DNA of 64,000 nucleotides from SAR202 cluster bacterium (GCA_016872355.1 VGZY01000006.1:19055-83054), one strand, 5' to 3'. Positions 9,195 to 18,751 are shown, counted from the first letter of the stretch. Notes: generated from the letters alone by a model not told the origin. Translations and numbers: made by a program.

Positions 9195-9275
9195 GATCAC
9201 GCCTCCTGGATCTGAGCATTCTGTCAAGTGTCATAGTCTTTACGTGCGCGTGGCGGTTGATTTCTCCCCCGTAGA

Positions 9276-9403
9276 GATGCCCCGCTGGGGCGTCTCGGGG
9301 GTAACCATCGCCGCATTGCCGGCCCGAGAAAGGCCGTCCTGCGGCGTGCAGATGTGACGGGTCTCCGCAACCGATGAGACGCCCCAGCGGGGCGTCTCAT
9401 CGG
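9276..9403. repeat. pair of GC-rich inverted repeats in an intergenic region
   Basis: The gap between the D-aminoacylase stop (9415) and the DapA-like start (9194) holds two related hairpins. The one at 9371-9403 is perfect, with 15-nt arms CCGATGAGACGCCCC and its complement around AGC. The one at 9274-9295 (GAGATGCCCC-GCT-GGGGCGTCTC) is the same core with one wobble. They may end transcription from the D-aminoacylase gene or belong to a REP-like family. I see no gene here. Confidence 0.7.
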
Positions 9404-9414
9404 GGGGACCGACG

Positions 9415-10986
9415 TCAATCGCGCTTGCCGCGCCTCAGGGCTCGCCCTGGCGTGGCACCCGAGTGGACGCCTCTGTCCACGACCACCTTGCCGTTGACGA
9501 GCACGTATTCGACGCCCGTCGCGAGCTGCCTCGGCTTCTCACGGGTGGTGTTGGCCTTCACAGTCTTCGGGTTGAATACGACAATGTCCGCCTTGAAGCC
9601 GTTCCGCAGTATGCCCCTGTCCGGAAGGCCCAGGCGCTGCGCCGGGAACGACGACATCTTCCTGACTGCCTGCTCAAGCGTGAGTTGCCGCTCCTCCCGG
9701 ACGTACTCCGAGAGCACGATCGCAAACGTGCCGAACGTGCGAGGGCTCGGGAACTCCCCGAAGTGTATCGCGTCGCTCGCGATCATCCCGTACGGGTGCG
9801 CGACGAACGCCGCCAGAGTGTGGGGGTTCGTGCCGCGCCCCACGGCGGTGAGGAACAGGTCCTCTTCGATGAGCAGGTTGCAGAGCGTGTCCACCGGGTG
9901 CTCTCCGCGAATCCGGGCAATCTCGAGGTGCTGCATACCCTCGTAATGCTTGTTGTGTGGCTTGTTGAATCCGGTCACCCACTTGTCCCGGAAGTCGGCC
10001 TCGTCGATCTCTCGTTTGAGGCGGTCCCGCACCTTGCCGTCCTTGATCGCCTCCAGAATCCCCTCCGGGCCTCGCTCCCGCATCCAGAAGGGGAACCACT
10101 GGGCGACCATCCCCTGCGAGTACTCGTAGGGGTAGACGTCGAATGTCACGTCCAGCCCTTCGTTCCGGCCGTTCTCCACCAGGTCTATCCACTGGTGATG
10201 GCTGCCCTTGCCCTGCTGCGCCTGCCGGTAATGGGTAAGATGCACGGCGCTCCCCGACCGCCTGCCGATCTCGATGGCCTCCTCGGATGGTCCCATCACG
10301 CCCTTCACGCCCAGGCTTTTCCGCGTGTGCGTGTGGTAGAAGCCTCCAAGCTTTGCCGATACCTCTGCCAGCGCCGCCAGTTCGGCCGTGTCGCCGTACG
10401 CCCCGGGCGGGTAGTCCAGGCCGGTGGAGAGGCCCCATGCCCCGTCTTCCATCGCCTCTCGCAGGGCGGACTTCATGTTCTCTATCTGCGCCGGCGTCGC
10501 AGGTGTATTCGCCCACCCCACGCCCCAGATTCGAAGGGGTGAGTTGCCGGCCAGGTACGCAGCGTTCAACGATACCTTGCCGTCGTACTGGTCAAGAAGC
10601 TCCGCCTGGCTGAGCCACTTCGCCGGCAGCGGCGGATATCCGTTGATGCCAGAGTCCTGCCACATGTAGCGGGAGAGCTCCTGTGCCGTTTTGAAGGGCG
10701 CGTGCGAGATGCCGTCCACGCCGTACACCTCGGTGGTGATGCCCTGGTGGACGGACGCCTCCTGCCGTGGAGAGCCCAGTATCGTGAGCCCGCCGTGGGA
10801 GTGCATGTCGATGAACCCCGGCGCGACGACCATCCCGGCAGCATCGATTGAGCGGGCTGCCTCAAAGGCGGAGGAGTCGCCCCGGTGCACGGTTATGCTG
10901 TCGCCATGGACAAGAACGGCGGCGTGGAACCCCGGGCTGCCTGTGCCGTCTACGACGAGCCCGTTACGGATAATGAGGTCGAGCAT
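9415..10986 (-). CDS. N-acyl-D-amino-acid deacylase (D-aminoacylase) family amidohydrolase
   Basis: Protein of 523 residues; the ATG at 10986 has AGGA nine bases upstream and gives the typical N-terminus MLDLIIRNGLVVDGTGSPG. The HxH metal motif is in GFIDMHSHGG, and later features include the GLSTGLDYPPG stretch, HLTHYRQ and a conserved Asp in MIASDAIHFGEFPSPRTFG. The C-terminal GILRNGFKADIVVFNP closes the composite beta domain. The family hydrolyses N-acyl-D-amino acids or related N-substituted amides with a zinc centre in the cytoplasm. Many SAR202-like genomes carry paralogues, so the exact substrate is open. Confidence 0.9.
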   Translation of the reverse strand: MLDLIIRNGLVVDGTGSPGFHAAVLVHGDSITVHRGDSSAFEAARSIDAAGMVVAPGFIDMHSHGGLTILGSPRQEASVHQGITTEVYGVDGISHAPFKTAQELSRYMWQDSGINGYPPLPAKWLSQAELLDQYDGKVSLNAAYLAGNSPLRIWGVGWANTPATPAQIENMKSALREAMEDGAWGLSTGLDYPPGAYGDTAELAALAEVSAKLGGFYHTHTRKSLGVKGVMGPSEEAIEIGRRSGSAVHLTHYRQAQQGKGSHHQWIDLVENGRNEGLDVTFDVYPYEYSQGMVAQWFPFWMRERGPEGILEAIKDGKVRDRLKREIDEADFRDKWVTGFNKPHNKHYEGMQHLEIARIRGEHPVDTLCNLLIEEDLFLTAVGRGTNPHTLAAFVAHPYGMIASDAIHFGEFPSPRTFGTFAIVLSEYVREERQLTLEQAVRKMSSFPAQRLGLPDRGILRNGFKADIVVFNPKTVKANTTREKPRQLATGVEYVLVNGKVVVDRGVHSGATPGRALRRGKRD

Positions 10987-11186
10987 TGATCGGATTCCTG
11001 CATGCGGTAATTCGGGACCACGCCGGATTGTACCACCGCGAATAAGCATTTTCCTATGTTGTCACGATAGGCAGCATCTTCCTGCCCTTGTATTCTGTGT
11101 CCCGTTTGAAACTATGGTCGTGCAGTGCCTTTTAATCAATCCCGCGCTTCACGATGTCCGAAGGACGGTGTTGCCAAAACCTCACT

Positions 11187-12350
11187 ATGATCTGCCGAAA
11201 ATGCGCCGGCGAAGTCCGGCCCACAGACAGGTTCTGCCCATCCTGTGGTGCCTCCGTTGTCACAGGGAAAACCAGCGTAGTTCCAGCTCCTCCATCCAAA
11301 TCGGACAAGAAGTCCGACACAGCTACCATAGAGATTCGCGCGGTCCAGCCGCCAGCGCCCAATCCGGCTCCCGGCTGCAAGAGGTGCGGGGCCGCCGTGG
11401 ATGCACAGGCGGGCGGCAGATGCCTTAGATGCGGGGCTTCCCCCCTTTGTGAGGAGCACTTTCTGGCCGACCCGGGCATCTGCGCTGTTTGCACGCCTGA
11501 GGCGTTCTCGGAAACGACTCAAGTTAGACTGCCGGCTGCGCAGCCTGCTCCCGCTCGGAAGCCCGTTGCTCCAGCGCCCGCTCCGAGGCCGGTCCCGCCA
11601 GCGTCCGCCGGTCACCCGGCGGTCAATGTGCTCCGCTCCACTCCGCTTACGTATGACCCTAACTACCTCATCCCAATCACAGTCGCGAAACGGCTTGCGG
11701 AAGACGTTAAAGACGCCACCGACGTCTTGAATGAATACGGCGGCCTCCCCGTGCGCTTCTCCCTCACGCAGTCCACCCACGATCTTGACCTATTGTCTAA
11801 AAGGTTGGTGGGGGCTGGGGTGGGGGCGGGGGAGTGCGTGGCGGAAGCGAGGGCGATTATCGCCAGGATGGAGCGCGCGGTAGTAGTCTGGAAGGCGAAG
11901 GACGGACCGGCGAAGAAGCTGGAGCGCTTGAAGACGGGCGTGCTGGACGTACGGTTCCAGAACGACGAGCCCGTACAAAGGACACTCTACCCCGTACTCC
12001 TGGAGCTGAGTAAGTACGTACTGGATACGGTGAAGGCCGAGCCGAAGGTCTTCACCCTTTTCATGGGTGAGCGCGCGGTGCGGCCGGGGGCGGACAACAC
12101 TTACTCCATCGAGGTCGGCAGCGGTATCGCCGGGAAGCGCAAGAAAATAGCGTTCGAGCTGATGGACCCGCTGCTGATGCGGATGGAGAGAGTGACCGTT
12201 GTGACCAAGGTCCTGGACCTGGCCGGCCAGGCGGCCCACGCAGTCGTCGGCATGGCGCTGCGGGGCTATGCGCCCGCGGTGCGGTACCGCACCACGCTGC
12301 GCACGCACCCGCTGATCATCGTGCGAGACACCGACAAAAAGGGAGGGTAG
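11187..12350 (+). CDS. zinc-ribbon protein of unknown function
   Basis: A 387-residue cytoplasmic protein. From the ATG at 11187 it starts with a four-cysteine zinc ribbon (MICRKC...FCPSCG); an upstream in-frame ATG at 11154 is possible and neither has a clear ribosome site. A second Cys/His cluster (CKRCG...CLRCG...CEEH...CAVC) looks like a B-box-type double zinc site. A Pro/Ala linker follows to about residue 150. The C-terminal 230 residues are alpha/beta with no recognised family. A scaffold or regulatory role is guesswork. The 137-bp gap upstream separates it from the divergent D-aminoacylase gene and shows no clear promoter. Confidence 0.75.
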   Translation: MICRKCAGEVRPTDRFCPSCGASVVTGKTSVVPAPPSKSDKKSDTATIEIRAVQPPAPNPAPGCKRCGAAVDAQAGGRCLRCGASPLCEEHFLADPGICAVCTPEAFSETTQVRLPAAQPAPARKPVAPAPAPRPVPPASAGHPAVNVLRSTPLTYDPNYLIPITVAKRLAEDVKDATDVLNEYGGLPVRFSLTQSTHDLDLLSKRLVGAGVGAGECVAEARAIIARMERAVVVWKAKDGPAKKLERLKTGVLDVRFQNDEPVQRTLYPVLLELSKYVLDTVKAEPKVFTLFMGERAVRPGADNTYSIEVGSGIAGKRKKIAFELMDPLLMRMERVTVVTKVLDLAGQAAHAVVGMALRGYAPAVRYRTTLRTHPLIIVRDTDKKGG

Positions 12351-12356
12351 GGCGGC

Positions 12357-13925
12357 TCACCCCTGCGCCTGGATGCGCTCCACGCCCAGCCCGAGCGGCC
12401 GCTCGAAGTCCCTGTAGAACATCGGGATTTCAACGCCGTTGATCCCGCGCCGGAAGGTCGCGATCTTAGATTTCTTCGTGATCGTGACCTCCACGGAGTT
12501 CTTGCCCTGCCTGACCAGCTCGACCGGCAGGCGGTACTTGAGCCAGTGGGCCTCGAAGCCCAGCGGCGCCTGTATGGGGCCGGGGAAGTACGACTTGAAC
12601 TTAAGGCCGCGGTAGTGGGTAATCTCCGCCTGCTTTCGCGGCAGGTCCATGCCGTTCACGCGCACCGTGAAGTCGTCCTCGATGCAGAAGCTCTCGAAGC
12701 GGAGGGTGAGCACGGGCTCGCGCATCTCCTCGTCCTCTTTCGCCTTGCCCACGTCGTCCGCAATGAAGATCTCGGCGGAGAAGGTCTCGCCCTCATCCAG
12801 CGTTTGCGGCAGCTTGCGGTAAGGCGTTGTGGACGGCTTGCCCATCTCGCCCTCGCGCGGGGCAAGGAAGTAGATATTGTCGCGCCTCGCGAAGATCTCC
12901 GGGTAAGCCGCCTCTCGCAGCACCCTGTACTCCTCGTCCGCAAGCGGCCACGGCAGGTAGCCGAGGTACATCCCCGCGAAGCCCTGGTAGCGCAGCGTCT
13001 GGCTGAGGGCGTGCACCATCTCGATGGCAGGGTAGTTGGTGCGCTCGTCGTACACGCGGCGTGGCGGGCGGATGTAGGCCGCGCCGCCGGCGTCGTTCGC
13101 CGCCCTGGAGATCCACTCGAGTCCGGGGGTGTACGGCTCCATGCACACGCCCTCGATTTCGCCGACGATGTAGTCGATGCTCTTCTCCCTGAGCCACGTC
13201 TCGATGTCGATAGAGTGCTCGAAGTTCGCCTCGCGGGCGTGGTGGGTGCGGGCCATGATCTTGAACTGCCGGCCCTGGGCCTTCCCGACCTCTTCCGCGG
13301 TCTTCCTTATCTCTGCGACGAACGCGTTCATAATCCGGATGTTCTTGTCCTCCATCCCTTCCTTGAAAAAGCCGGTGTTGGTGAAGACGAAGTCGAGCTC
13401 GATGCCGTCCGGCCTGTACTCTTCCAGCACCTCGCGTATGAGCGCCAGCTTGTAGGCGCGGACCTCCGGGAGCGCGTAGTCGTAGCCCATCGACGCCTTG
13501 CCCTTGCCGCCGATGAGCACCTCCATCCCGTGGTCCCACTTCAGCCTGCCGCAGCGCTCGGCCTTCAGCAGCGCCACATCCTGCATCTTGAAACTGGGGA
13601 GGACCGGCATTCCCACCTGCTTTCCCCTGTTCACCACCTCGCGGAGCTGGTCTGTGCCGCGCTTCTTGGCCTATTGCACCATGCGCAGGATGCGCCAGTC
13701 GATGAAGTCCTCCCACTCCGCCTTGTCCTGTCCCACGACGCGCCCTATCTTGCTCTGGTGGAAATAGACGTCGCCGTAGCCCAGTCCGAAGGAGAGTGCG
13801 CCAACGCCGGTGCCGGCCACTTCGTCCACCGGCCAGTGGAGCAGGTGGACGCTCGCGGGCGGCTCCAGCCGCTTGCAGTGGAAGTGGTGAGCGTCGTTGT
13901 AGTAGACCAGGCGTGGCGTGTTCAT
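12357..13925 (-). CDS. GHL10-like TIM-barrel protein, interrupted by in-frame TAG at 13671-13673
   Basis: An ATG at 13925 preceded by GAGG opens a frame that stops with TAG at codon 85 and then continues without further stops to 12357. Sequence on both sides of the stop aligns with the paralogue at 6508-7992: NDAHHFH and VDEVAGTGV before it, DGIELDFVFTNTGFF and ETWLREKSIDYIVGEIEGVC after it. A C-terminal beta-sandwich with DDFTVRVNGMDLP follows. The family is probably a glycosyl-hydrolase-like barrel of unknown substrate. A start at 13637 (GTG) would give a truncated protein lacking the first strand. Single nonsense mutation, sequence error or readthrough cannot be separated here. Confidence 0.8.
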
Positions 13926-14006
13926 GAAGGCCTCTGTGGAGCGGGGTGGGGTAACCGTGCTAAAGGGTACGCGCTGCCGAGGGGATAAGGCAAGGGGAGA
14001 GGATCG

Positions 14007-14360
14007 CTACGCAGTGGGAGAGGCCGCTGAATGTCGCCAGGTGTCAGTCACCTTTTTCCTTCCTTCCTTCCTTCCTTCCTGAGTGGAGTCGCGATGCGAT
14101 TCGATCCAGCGGCCGATTGTGGACCTGGCAGGGGCAATTGCCGTTCCCGCGCGAAGCCTCCTGGCGATTTGGACTGAGGATAGTCCCGCCAAGCTCATGG
14201 ACAGGGCCGCTTCGTACACCTGCGCCGGGTGCCTCAGGGCACCTACACCGAAGTCTGCGAGGGACCTGCGCCTACATGACTTGCATCTGTAAATCTGCGC
14301 TCCCTTGCGGGAGCGACCAAACTTCACCAACCGTCCTTTGCAGTACGAACATGTCTCCAT
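14007..14360 (-). CDS. InsA-like zinc-finger/HTH protein (possible transposase remnant)
   Basis: Protein of 117 residues with a good AAGG ribosome site. The N-terminus carries CSYCKGRLVKFGRSRKG followed by YRCKSCRRR, a four-cysteine finger like that of IS1 InsA and related transposase N-terminal domains. A helix-turn-helix follows (LAGLSSVQIARRLRAGTAIA...STIGRWIESH). No DDE catalytic domain is encoded next to it and no terminal inverted repeats were found, so it is an orphan DNA-binding gene or an IS remnant. Its last codons run through a (TTCC)n microsatellite. It starts the AT-richer patch. Confidence 0.6.
   Translation of the reverse strand: METCSYCKGRLVKFGRSRKGAQIYRCKSCRRRSLADFGVGALRHPAQVYEAALSMSLAGLSSVQIARRLRAGTAIAPARSTIGRWIESHRDSTQEGRKEGRKKVTDTWRHSAASPTA
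14056..14080. repeat. (TTCC)n microsatellite inside the InsA-like gene
   Basis: Six perfect TTCC units plus one base. On the minus strand it encodes repeated Glu-Gly-Arg-Lys residues near the C-terminus, so slippage would shift the last codons of that gene. Confidence 0.9.
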
Positions 14361-14705
14361 TAGCTATACCTTCGGCAGGACTAAGAGTAAATTGCCATTC
14401 TGGTTGATGTGGTGGTGCGGGTGAACCGGTGCGTTGCGCCAGCATGGCCCCTAGTATGTTTACGCCACTAACCGGCGTTTTATTTACACTGCAAGGCGAC
14501 CTCAACCGATCATCACGCCGAATGGGACGGGATTGGGGCTTTGTCCTAATTGACGCACCGCAACTGAGAATGTAAGTTACAAAACGAGCCGACAATTTCC
14601 TGAGGAATTGATTGTTGGTGTAGAGATACCGTGATTCGTTATCGGCGAAGCCGACTGATAATTATGACCGCGGAACCGCCGACGGTTGTTCAAGGAGATC
14701 AGCAA
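14361..14705. other. 345-bp intergenic region, AT-richer, no gene seen
   Basis: This stretch separates the divergent InsA-like and metzincin genes. Base composition is lower in GC than the flanks. No convincing coding frame, tRNA or terminator was found. It should contain the two divergent promoters, but no close match to paired -35/-10 consensus boxes was identified. AAGGAG at its right end is the ribosome site of the protease gene. Confidence 0.5.
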
Positions 14706-15347
14706 ATGAAAATACGGCATTCAGATGTCTTTGGGAAGCGACACGGCAAAAAAGCAATGAACCACATCGTGGTAACCGTTGTATTCGTGGCGGCGGTGTT
14801 GTCAACTACTTCAGTTAGTGCGTACAACGACCACGATCTGCCATGCGTTTGGCAGTATACCCAGAACACAACTTTGACGTTGCCATGGCGAAGTCATTAC
14901 GCGTATCCGCCTTCGGGCGCTTATGCTACTGCGTGAAACGACGCGATTCATGATTGGAATGGTACTCCTACTTCGGTTCTGTTCAGTAATGACACTTCTC
15001 AGTCCAGTCACTATCTTGGCCAGGAGGATGCGGGAAACTCAGGATGGTCTGGATACAACAGCGTGACATGTACTTCGTTCTTCTTCAAGCGTTCAACAAC
15101 GTATTCAAGACTAGACACTTATTACCTTGCGCCTTACCCCGATCCTCCCTACGCCAGCTACCAGAAACGGGAGGGTGTCGCTTCGCACGAATTAGGTCAC
15201 TTCATAGGGCTGGGCCACAGCAATGAAGAGCCGGCTGTGATGAACGAATCCAACGACGGGGAAACGTATTATTCACCCCAGGAAGATGATGAATGCGGTG
15301 TGAATGACCGATATGTGAATTCCAGTTACCCTGTTACATGCGACTAA
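14706..15347 (+). CDS. secreted metzincin (matrixin-like) protease, interrupted by in-frame TGA at 14934-14936
   Basis: The ATG at 14706 follows AAGGAG. A signal peptide (hydrophobic stretch to about residue 39, ending SVSA) precedes the mature part. The zinc motif is HELGHFIGLGH (His161, Glu162, His165, His171), and the downstream AVMNES supplies a candidate Met-turn, as in matrixin-like M10 proteases. Codon 77 is TGA; the flanking residues GAYATA-stop-NDAIHDWN suggest a lost Trp (AWNDA is usual in such proteins; inference). The catalytic half is intact but could not be secreted from an internal start. The next gene begins 21 bp downstream and is probably co-transcribed. Confidence 0.75.
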
Positions 15348-15368
15348 GTATCTGCAAGGAGCAGGAAC

Positions 15369-16067
15369 ATGATTGCCACATTAAAATGGACTGCCATCGC
15401 GGCACTGTTGGGCGTCCTGGTAGGGTCAGTAATCCTGGTTGCCATTGGCTTCGGTGGGAACCAGTCGATGGGGACTTATGAAGATGTGTACTCTGCGGAA
15501 CACCTTGTTGCCGAGTCAGACAGCATAGTACTTGCGAGATTCATCGATTCTACGGAGTTCATCAAGCCGAATATCTCTCAAGTGGACAACGTAGCGCATA
15601 GTTGGGTGCAGATGTTGTATCGCAGAATGGAAGTGCTGGAGTCATTCAAGGGCGATGCTACGGCAGGTGAGTTCTTCTACGAGGCGGCAACGACCGGGGT
15701 GCGAAGAGACGATGTTGCATTCATGGGTGGCGACCCGCCTTCTGAATTCGTGCCGCTCGAGACGGGTCAAGAGTATGTGCTCTTCCTGAAGGGCGGGCCG
15801 GTCAGAACGGGTTACCCTGAAGAATTCGGTGATATCATGTGGTCTAGCGCATCCAACTTGTATGTCGCGAGACTTGAGGGCAATCGCCTGCTGTTTTTGG
15901 CCTCGGACCGATACAAGAAGTCAGTAGATGCGCGTGGCCTTGAGCGACCACGGGATTCAGCGGCCCCTTTTGAATTGACCAAACAAAGCCTGTCAGAGGT
16001 CATAGTTAAACAGACCTCCACCGAGTCTCCTACCGTCGAGACTGCATCCAGTTCGAGCGTTTCGTGA
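15369..16067 (+). CDS. membrane-anchored or secreted hypothetical protein
   Basis: A 232-residue protein with AAGGAG seven bases before its ATG. One N-terminal hydrophobic helix (about residues 8-30) makes it a secreted or signal-anchored protein. The rest is a soluble beta-rich domain with a stretch typical of small extracytoplasmic proteins (VLARFIDST...RMEVLESFKGD...GQEYVLFLKGG) and a Ser/Thr-rich C-terminal tail. No enzymatic motif is seen. It sits 21 bp after the metzincin gene in the same AT-richer patch, so a joint role, for example as partner or inhibitor of the protease, is possible but unproven. Confidence 0.7.
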   Translation: MIATLKWTAIAALLGVLVGSVILVAIGFGGNQSMGTYEDVYSAEHLVAESDSIVLARFIDSTEFIKPNISQVDNVAHSWVQMLYRRMEVLESFKGDATAGEFFYEAATTGVRRDDVAFMGGDPPSEFVPLETGQEYVLFLKGGPVRTGYPEEFGDIMWSSASNLYVARLEGNRLLFLASDRYKKSVDARGLERPRDSAAPFELTKQSLSEVIVKQTSTESPTVETASSSSVS

Positions 16068-16166
16068 TAGATCTGACCACCGGAGGATGCGGCCCCATAA
16101 TCACGCGCCGGCTCCCACTCAAATTCCACCAACTCTTTGGCCGCCCGGCTCAGACAACGTCCAGTC

Positions 16167-18152
16167 TCAAGGCTTCCCTACAGTGGCCGCCATCCCCTCA
16201 AAGAACGCCATCGCCGCAGGGTTCGCCATGGCGTCTTTGCTGGCGGCCTGGTCCGGCGGCATGCCGCAGAGGATGCGCTTGACTGGGACTTCCAGTTTCT
16301 TGCCGTTGATCGTGCGGGGCACTTCGGGGATGGCGTAAATCTCGTCGGGGACGTGTCTTGGGGAAAGCTCGCGGCGGAGCTTTTCGCGCACTCGCTTGCG
16401 GAGGGGCTCTTCCAGCTCCGCGCCCGGGCGCAGCACCAGGAAGAGCAGCAGCTTACCCTCCTCGCCGTCGCGGCCAGTGTCGATCACCAGGCTGTCCACC
16501 ACCTCCGGCACGTCCTCCACCGCGCGGTAGAAGTCGCTCGTGCCCATGCGCACGCCCCCTCGTTTGAGCGTGGAGTCCGACCGGCCGGAGATGACGCACG
16601 CGCCGCGCTCCGTGATGCGAATCCAGTCGCCGTGCCGCCATACGCCGGGGAACGCATCGAAGTAGCTCTCGCGGTAGCGCCGGTCTCCGGGGTCGTTCCA
16701 GAAGCGCACCGGCATGGATGGCATCGGCGCTGTGATCACCAGCTCGCCCACCTCGCTTACCAGCGGCATTCCGTCCGGCGAGTACGCCTCCACCTTCGCG
16801 CCCAGGCAGCGGCACTGTATCTCCCCGGCGCGCACCGGCAGCAGCGGGCACGGCCCCACAAAGCCCGTGCACAGGTCCGTGCCGCCGCTGAACGAGCCGA
16901 GGAGCAGGTTGCGGTTCACCTTCTCGTAGACCCACCGGAACCCCTCCGGCGACAGCGGCGCGCCCGTGGAGCCGACGCCTCGGATGCGGGAGAGGTCGAA
17001 GTCGCGCCCTGGCTCGATGCCCGCCTTCATGCAGGCGTGGATGAACGGCGCGCTGGTCCCGAAGTACGTGACGCCGGTCTCCGCCGCCATCTTCCAGAGC
17101 GCGCTCATGTCCGGGTAGGCCGGGTCGCCGTCATACATCACCACCGTCGCGCCCACGAGCAGGCCGCCGATGAGGTAGTTCCACATCATCCATCCCGTCG
17201 TCGTGAACCAGAAGAAGCGGTCGCCCTCGCCGATGTCCATGTGGAGCGATATCGCCTTCAGGTGCTCAAGCAGGATGCCGCCGTGGCCGTGGACAATAGG
17301 CTTTGGAAGGCCTGTGGTGCCGGAGGAGTAGAGAACCCACAGGGGATGGTCGAATTCGATCGGCTCGAAGGCCAGCTCACCCGTGGCTTCGAGAAGCTGC
17401 TCCAAGCGCATCGTCCCGTCGGCGTGTGCGAGGTCCGCTGAGCCGGAAAGGTAAGGGACGATCACCATGGCGCGGAGTGACGGCAGCTCCCGCCGTATCT
17501 CGGCGAGCTCCGCCGACCGGTCGTGAGCCTTGCCGCGGTACCGGTAGCCGTCCACGGCGATGAGCACCTTCGGCTCGATCTGGCGGAAGCGGTCGACGAC
17601 GCTCCGGATGCCGAACTCCGGCGAGCACGCCGACCATATCGCGCCGATGCTGGCCGTGGCGAGGAAGGCGATGAGGGTCTCCGGGATGTTGGGCATGTAG
17701 GCGACAACGCGGTCGCCCTTGCCGACGCCCAACCGTCGCAGGCCGGCCGCGGCCGCTGCGACCTGGGCGCGCAGCTCGCGGTAGGTAAGCTCCGACTGAG
17801 CGCCGCCCTCCGACCGGAACACGACGGCGGTCGTGTCATCCTGACGCCGCAGAGCGTGCTCGGCGTAGTTGAGCGTCGCGCCCGGGAACCACTTTGCGCC
17901 GGGCATCTGGCGTGACCGCAGCACGCTTGTGTATGGCGAGTGCGTGACGACGCCGAAGTAGTCCCAGACGGACGCCCAGAAGGCTTCGACATCGGTCACG
18001 GACCAGCGCCAGAGATCGTCGTATGAGGATGGCGTGTAGCGGCCCCCGGCGGCCAGCCATCGCATGTAGCGGGTGATGGCGGCGCGCACCACGGATTGCG
18101 CGGAAGGCGACCAGAGTACGGGATTCGGCCCCGTGGCGGAAGGTGTGGTCAT
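16167..18152 (-). CDS. acetoacetyl-CoA synthetase
   Basis: A 661-residue member of the ANL adenylate-forming family, close to the usual length of acetoacetate-CoA ligases. The ATG at 18152 gives the expected N-terminus; no strong ribosome site is visible. Motifs include the AMP-binding loop YSSGTTGLPKPIVHGHGG, FFWFTTTGWMMWN, GSTGAPLSPEGFRW, the aspartate-containing WRHGDWIRI, and the C-terminal lysine region RTINGKKLEVPVK. The enzyme activates acetoacetate to acetoacetyl-CoA using ATP, feeding ketone-body or polyhydroxybutyrate breakdown products into central metabolism. It is separated from the OsmC gene by 81 bp on the same strand. Confidence 0.93.
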   Translation of the reverse strand: MTTPSATGPNPVLWSPSAQSVVRAAITRYMRWLAAGGRYTPSSYDDLWRWSVTDVEAFWASVWDYFGVVTHSPYTSVLRSRQMPGAKWFPGATLNYAEHALRRQDDTTAVVFRSEGGAQSELTYRELRAQVAAAAAGLRRLGVGKGDRVVAYMPNIPETLIAFLATASIGAIWSACSPEFGIRSVVDRFRQIEPKVLIAVDGYRYRGKAHDRSAELAEIRRELPSLRAMVIVPYLSGSADLAHADGTMRLEQLLEATGELAFEPIEFDHPLWVLYSSGTTGLPKPIVHGHGGILLEHLKAISLHMDIGEGDRFFWFTTTGWMMWNYLIGGLLVGATVVMYDGDPAYPDMSALWKMAAETGVTYFGTSAPFIHACMKAGIEPGRDFDLSRIRGVGSTGAPLSPEGFRWVYEKVNRNLLLGSFSGGTDLCTGFVGPCPLLPVRAGEIQCRCLGAKVEAYSPDGMPLVSEVGELVITAPMPSMPVRFWNDPGDRRYRESYFDAFPGVWRHGDWIRITERGACVISGRSDSTLKRGGVRMGTSDFYRAVEDVPEVVDSLVIDTGRDGEEGKLLLFLVLRPGAELEEPLRKRVREKLRRELSPRHVPDEIYAIPEVPRTINGKKLEVPVKRILCGMPPDQAASKDAMANPAAMAFFEGMAATVGKP

Positions 18153-18233
18153 TGGCTGAGATAGGCTACGGTGCGAGCGACCGGCACGCGGGCGGCTGAA
18201 TCTCCGGCCGCCCGCGCGCCGGCGCACTGTACG

Positions 18234-18680
18234 CTACTTGACGAGTGTTGCTTCGACCGACATTTTGACGTTGCCCTGGAGGGCGCGGGAGACGGGGCAG
18301 TTGTCCTTCGCGCCCTCGGCCGCCGCCTTGAACTTCGCGGCGTCGATGCCCGGCACCGTCCCTCGCACCTTGAGTGCGCTGGAGACGACTGTCCACTTTT
18401 CGCCGACCTTGTCGAAGGTGACAGTGGACTCGACATCGAGCTTCTTCGCCGGGGTGCCGTCCTTTGCCAGGCCAGCGGAGAGCGCCATGGAGAAGCAGCT
18501 CGCGTGGGCCGCTGCCATAAGCTCCTCCGGGCTGGTCTGAGCGCCAGCCTCTTCGGTCGTCCTGGCCTTCCAGGTGATGCCGACGTCAGAAATGGCCTTG
18601 CTGGTGACTGTGCTGGTTGTGCCCTTGCCGGAGAGGAGGTCCCCCTCCCATACGGCTGTCGCGGTGCGTCTTCCTGCCAT
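18234..18680 (-). CDS. OsmC/Ohr-family peroxiredoxin
   Basis: A 148-residue protein with AAGGAG before its ATG and the normal OsmC length. Both redox cysteines are present, in AAHASCFSMALS and KDNCPVSRAL, and the helix with SPEELMAAAHASC is characteristic. The family reduces organic hydroperoxides in the cytoplasm with a lipoyl or thiol donor; the SPEELMAAAHASCFSMAL pattern fits OsmC better than Ohr. Copy B of the dispersed structured repeat lies 72 bp upstream in the same orientation. Two thioredoxin-fold genes follow further upstream on the same strand, so this is a small redox-stress neighbourhood. Confidence 0.92.
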   Translation of the reverse strand: MAGRRTATAVWEGDLLSGKGTTSTVTSKAISDVGITWKARTTEEAGAQTSPEELMAAAHASCFSMALSAGLAKDGTPAKKLDVESTVTFDKVGEKWTVVSSALKVRGTVPGIDAAKFKAAAEGAKDNCPVSRALQGNVKMSVEATLVK

Positions 18681-18751
18681 GGTGATACTCCTTGGATTAA
18701 GTTGGACGTTCTGGGTAAGTGCTGTGCGTGGTCATTTCCGGCGCAGAGCGT

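Noticed and set aside
14272..14595. Open frame of 107 codons on the minus strand upstream of the InsA-like gene
   Set aside because: No ribosome site or recognisable domain, and it overlaps the start of the better supported gene in another frame.
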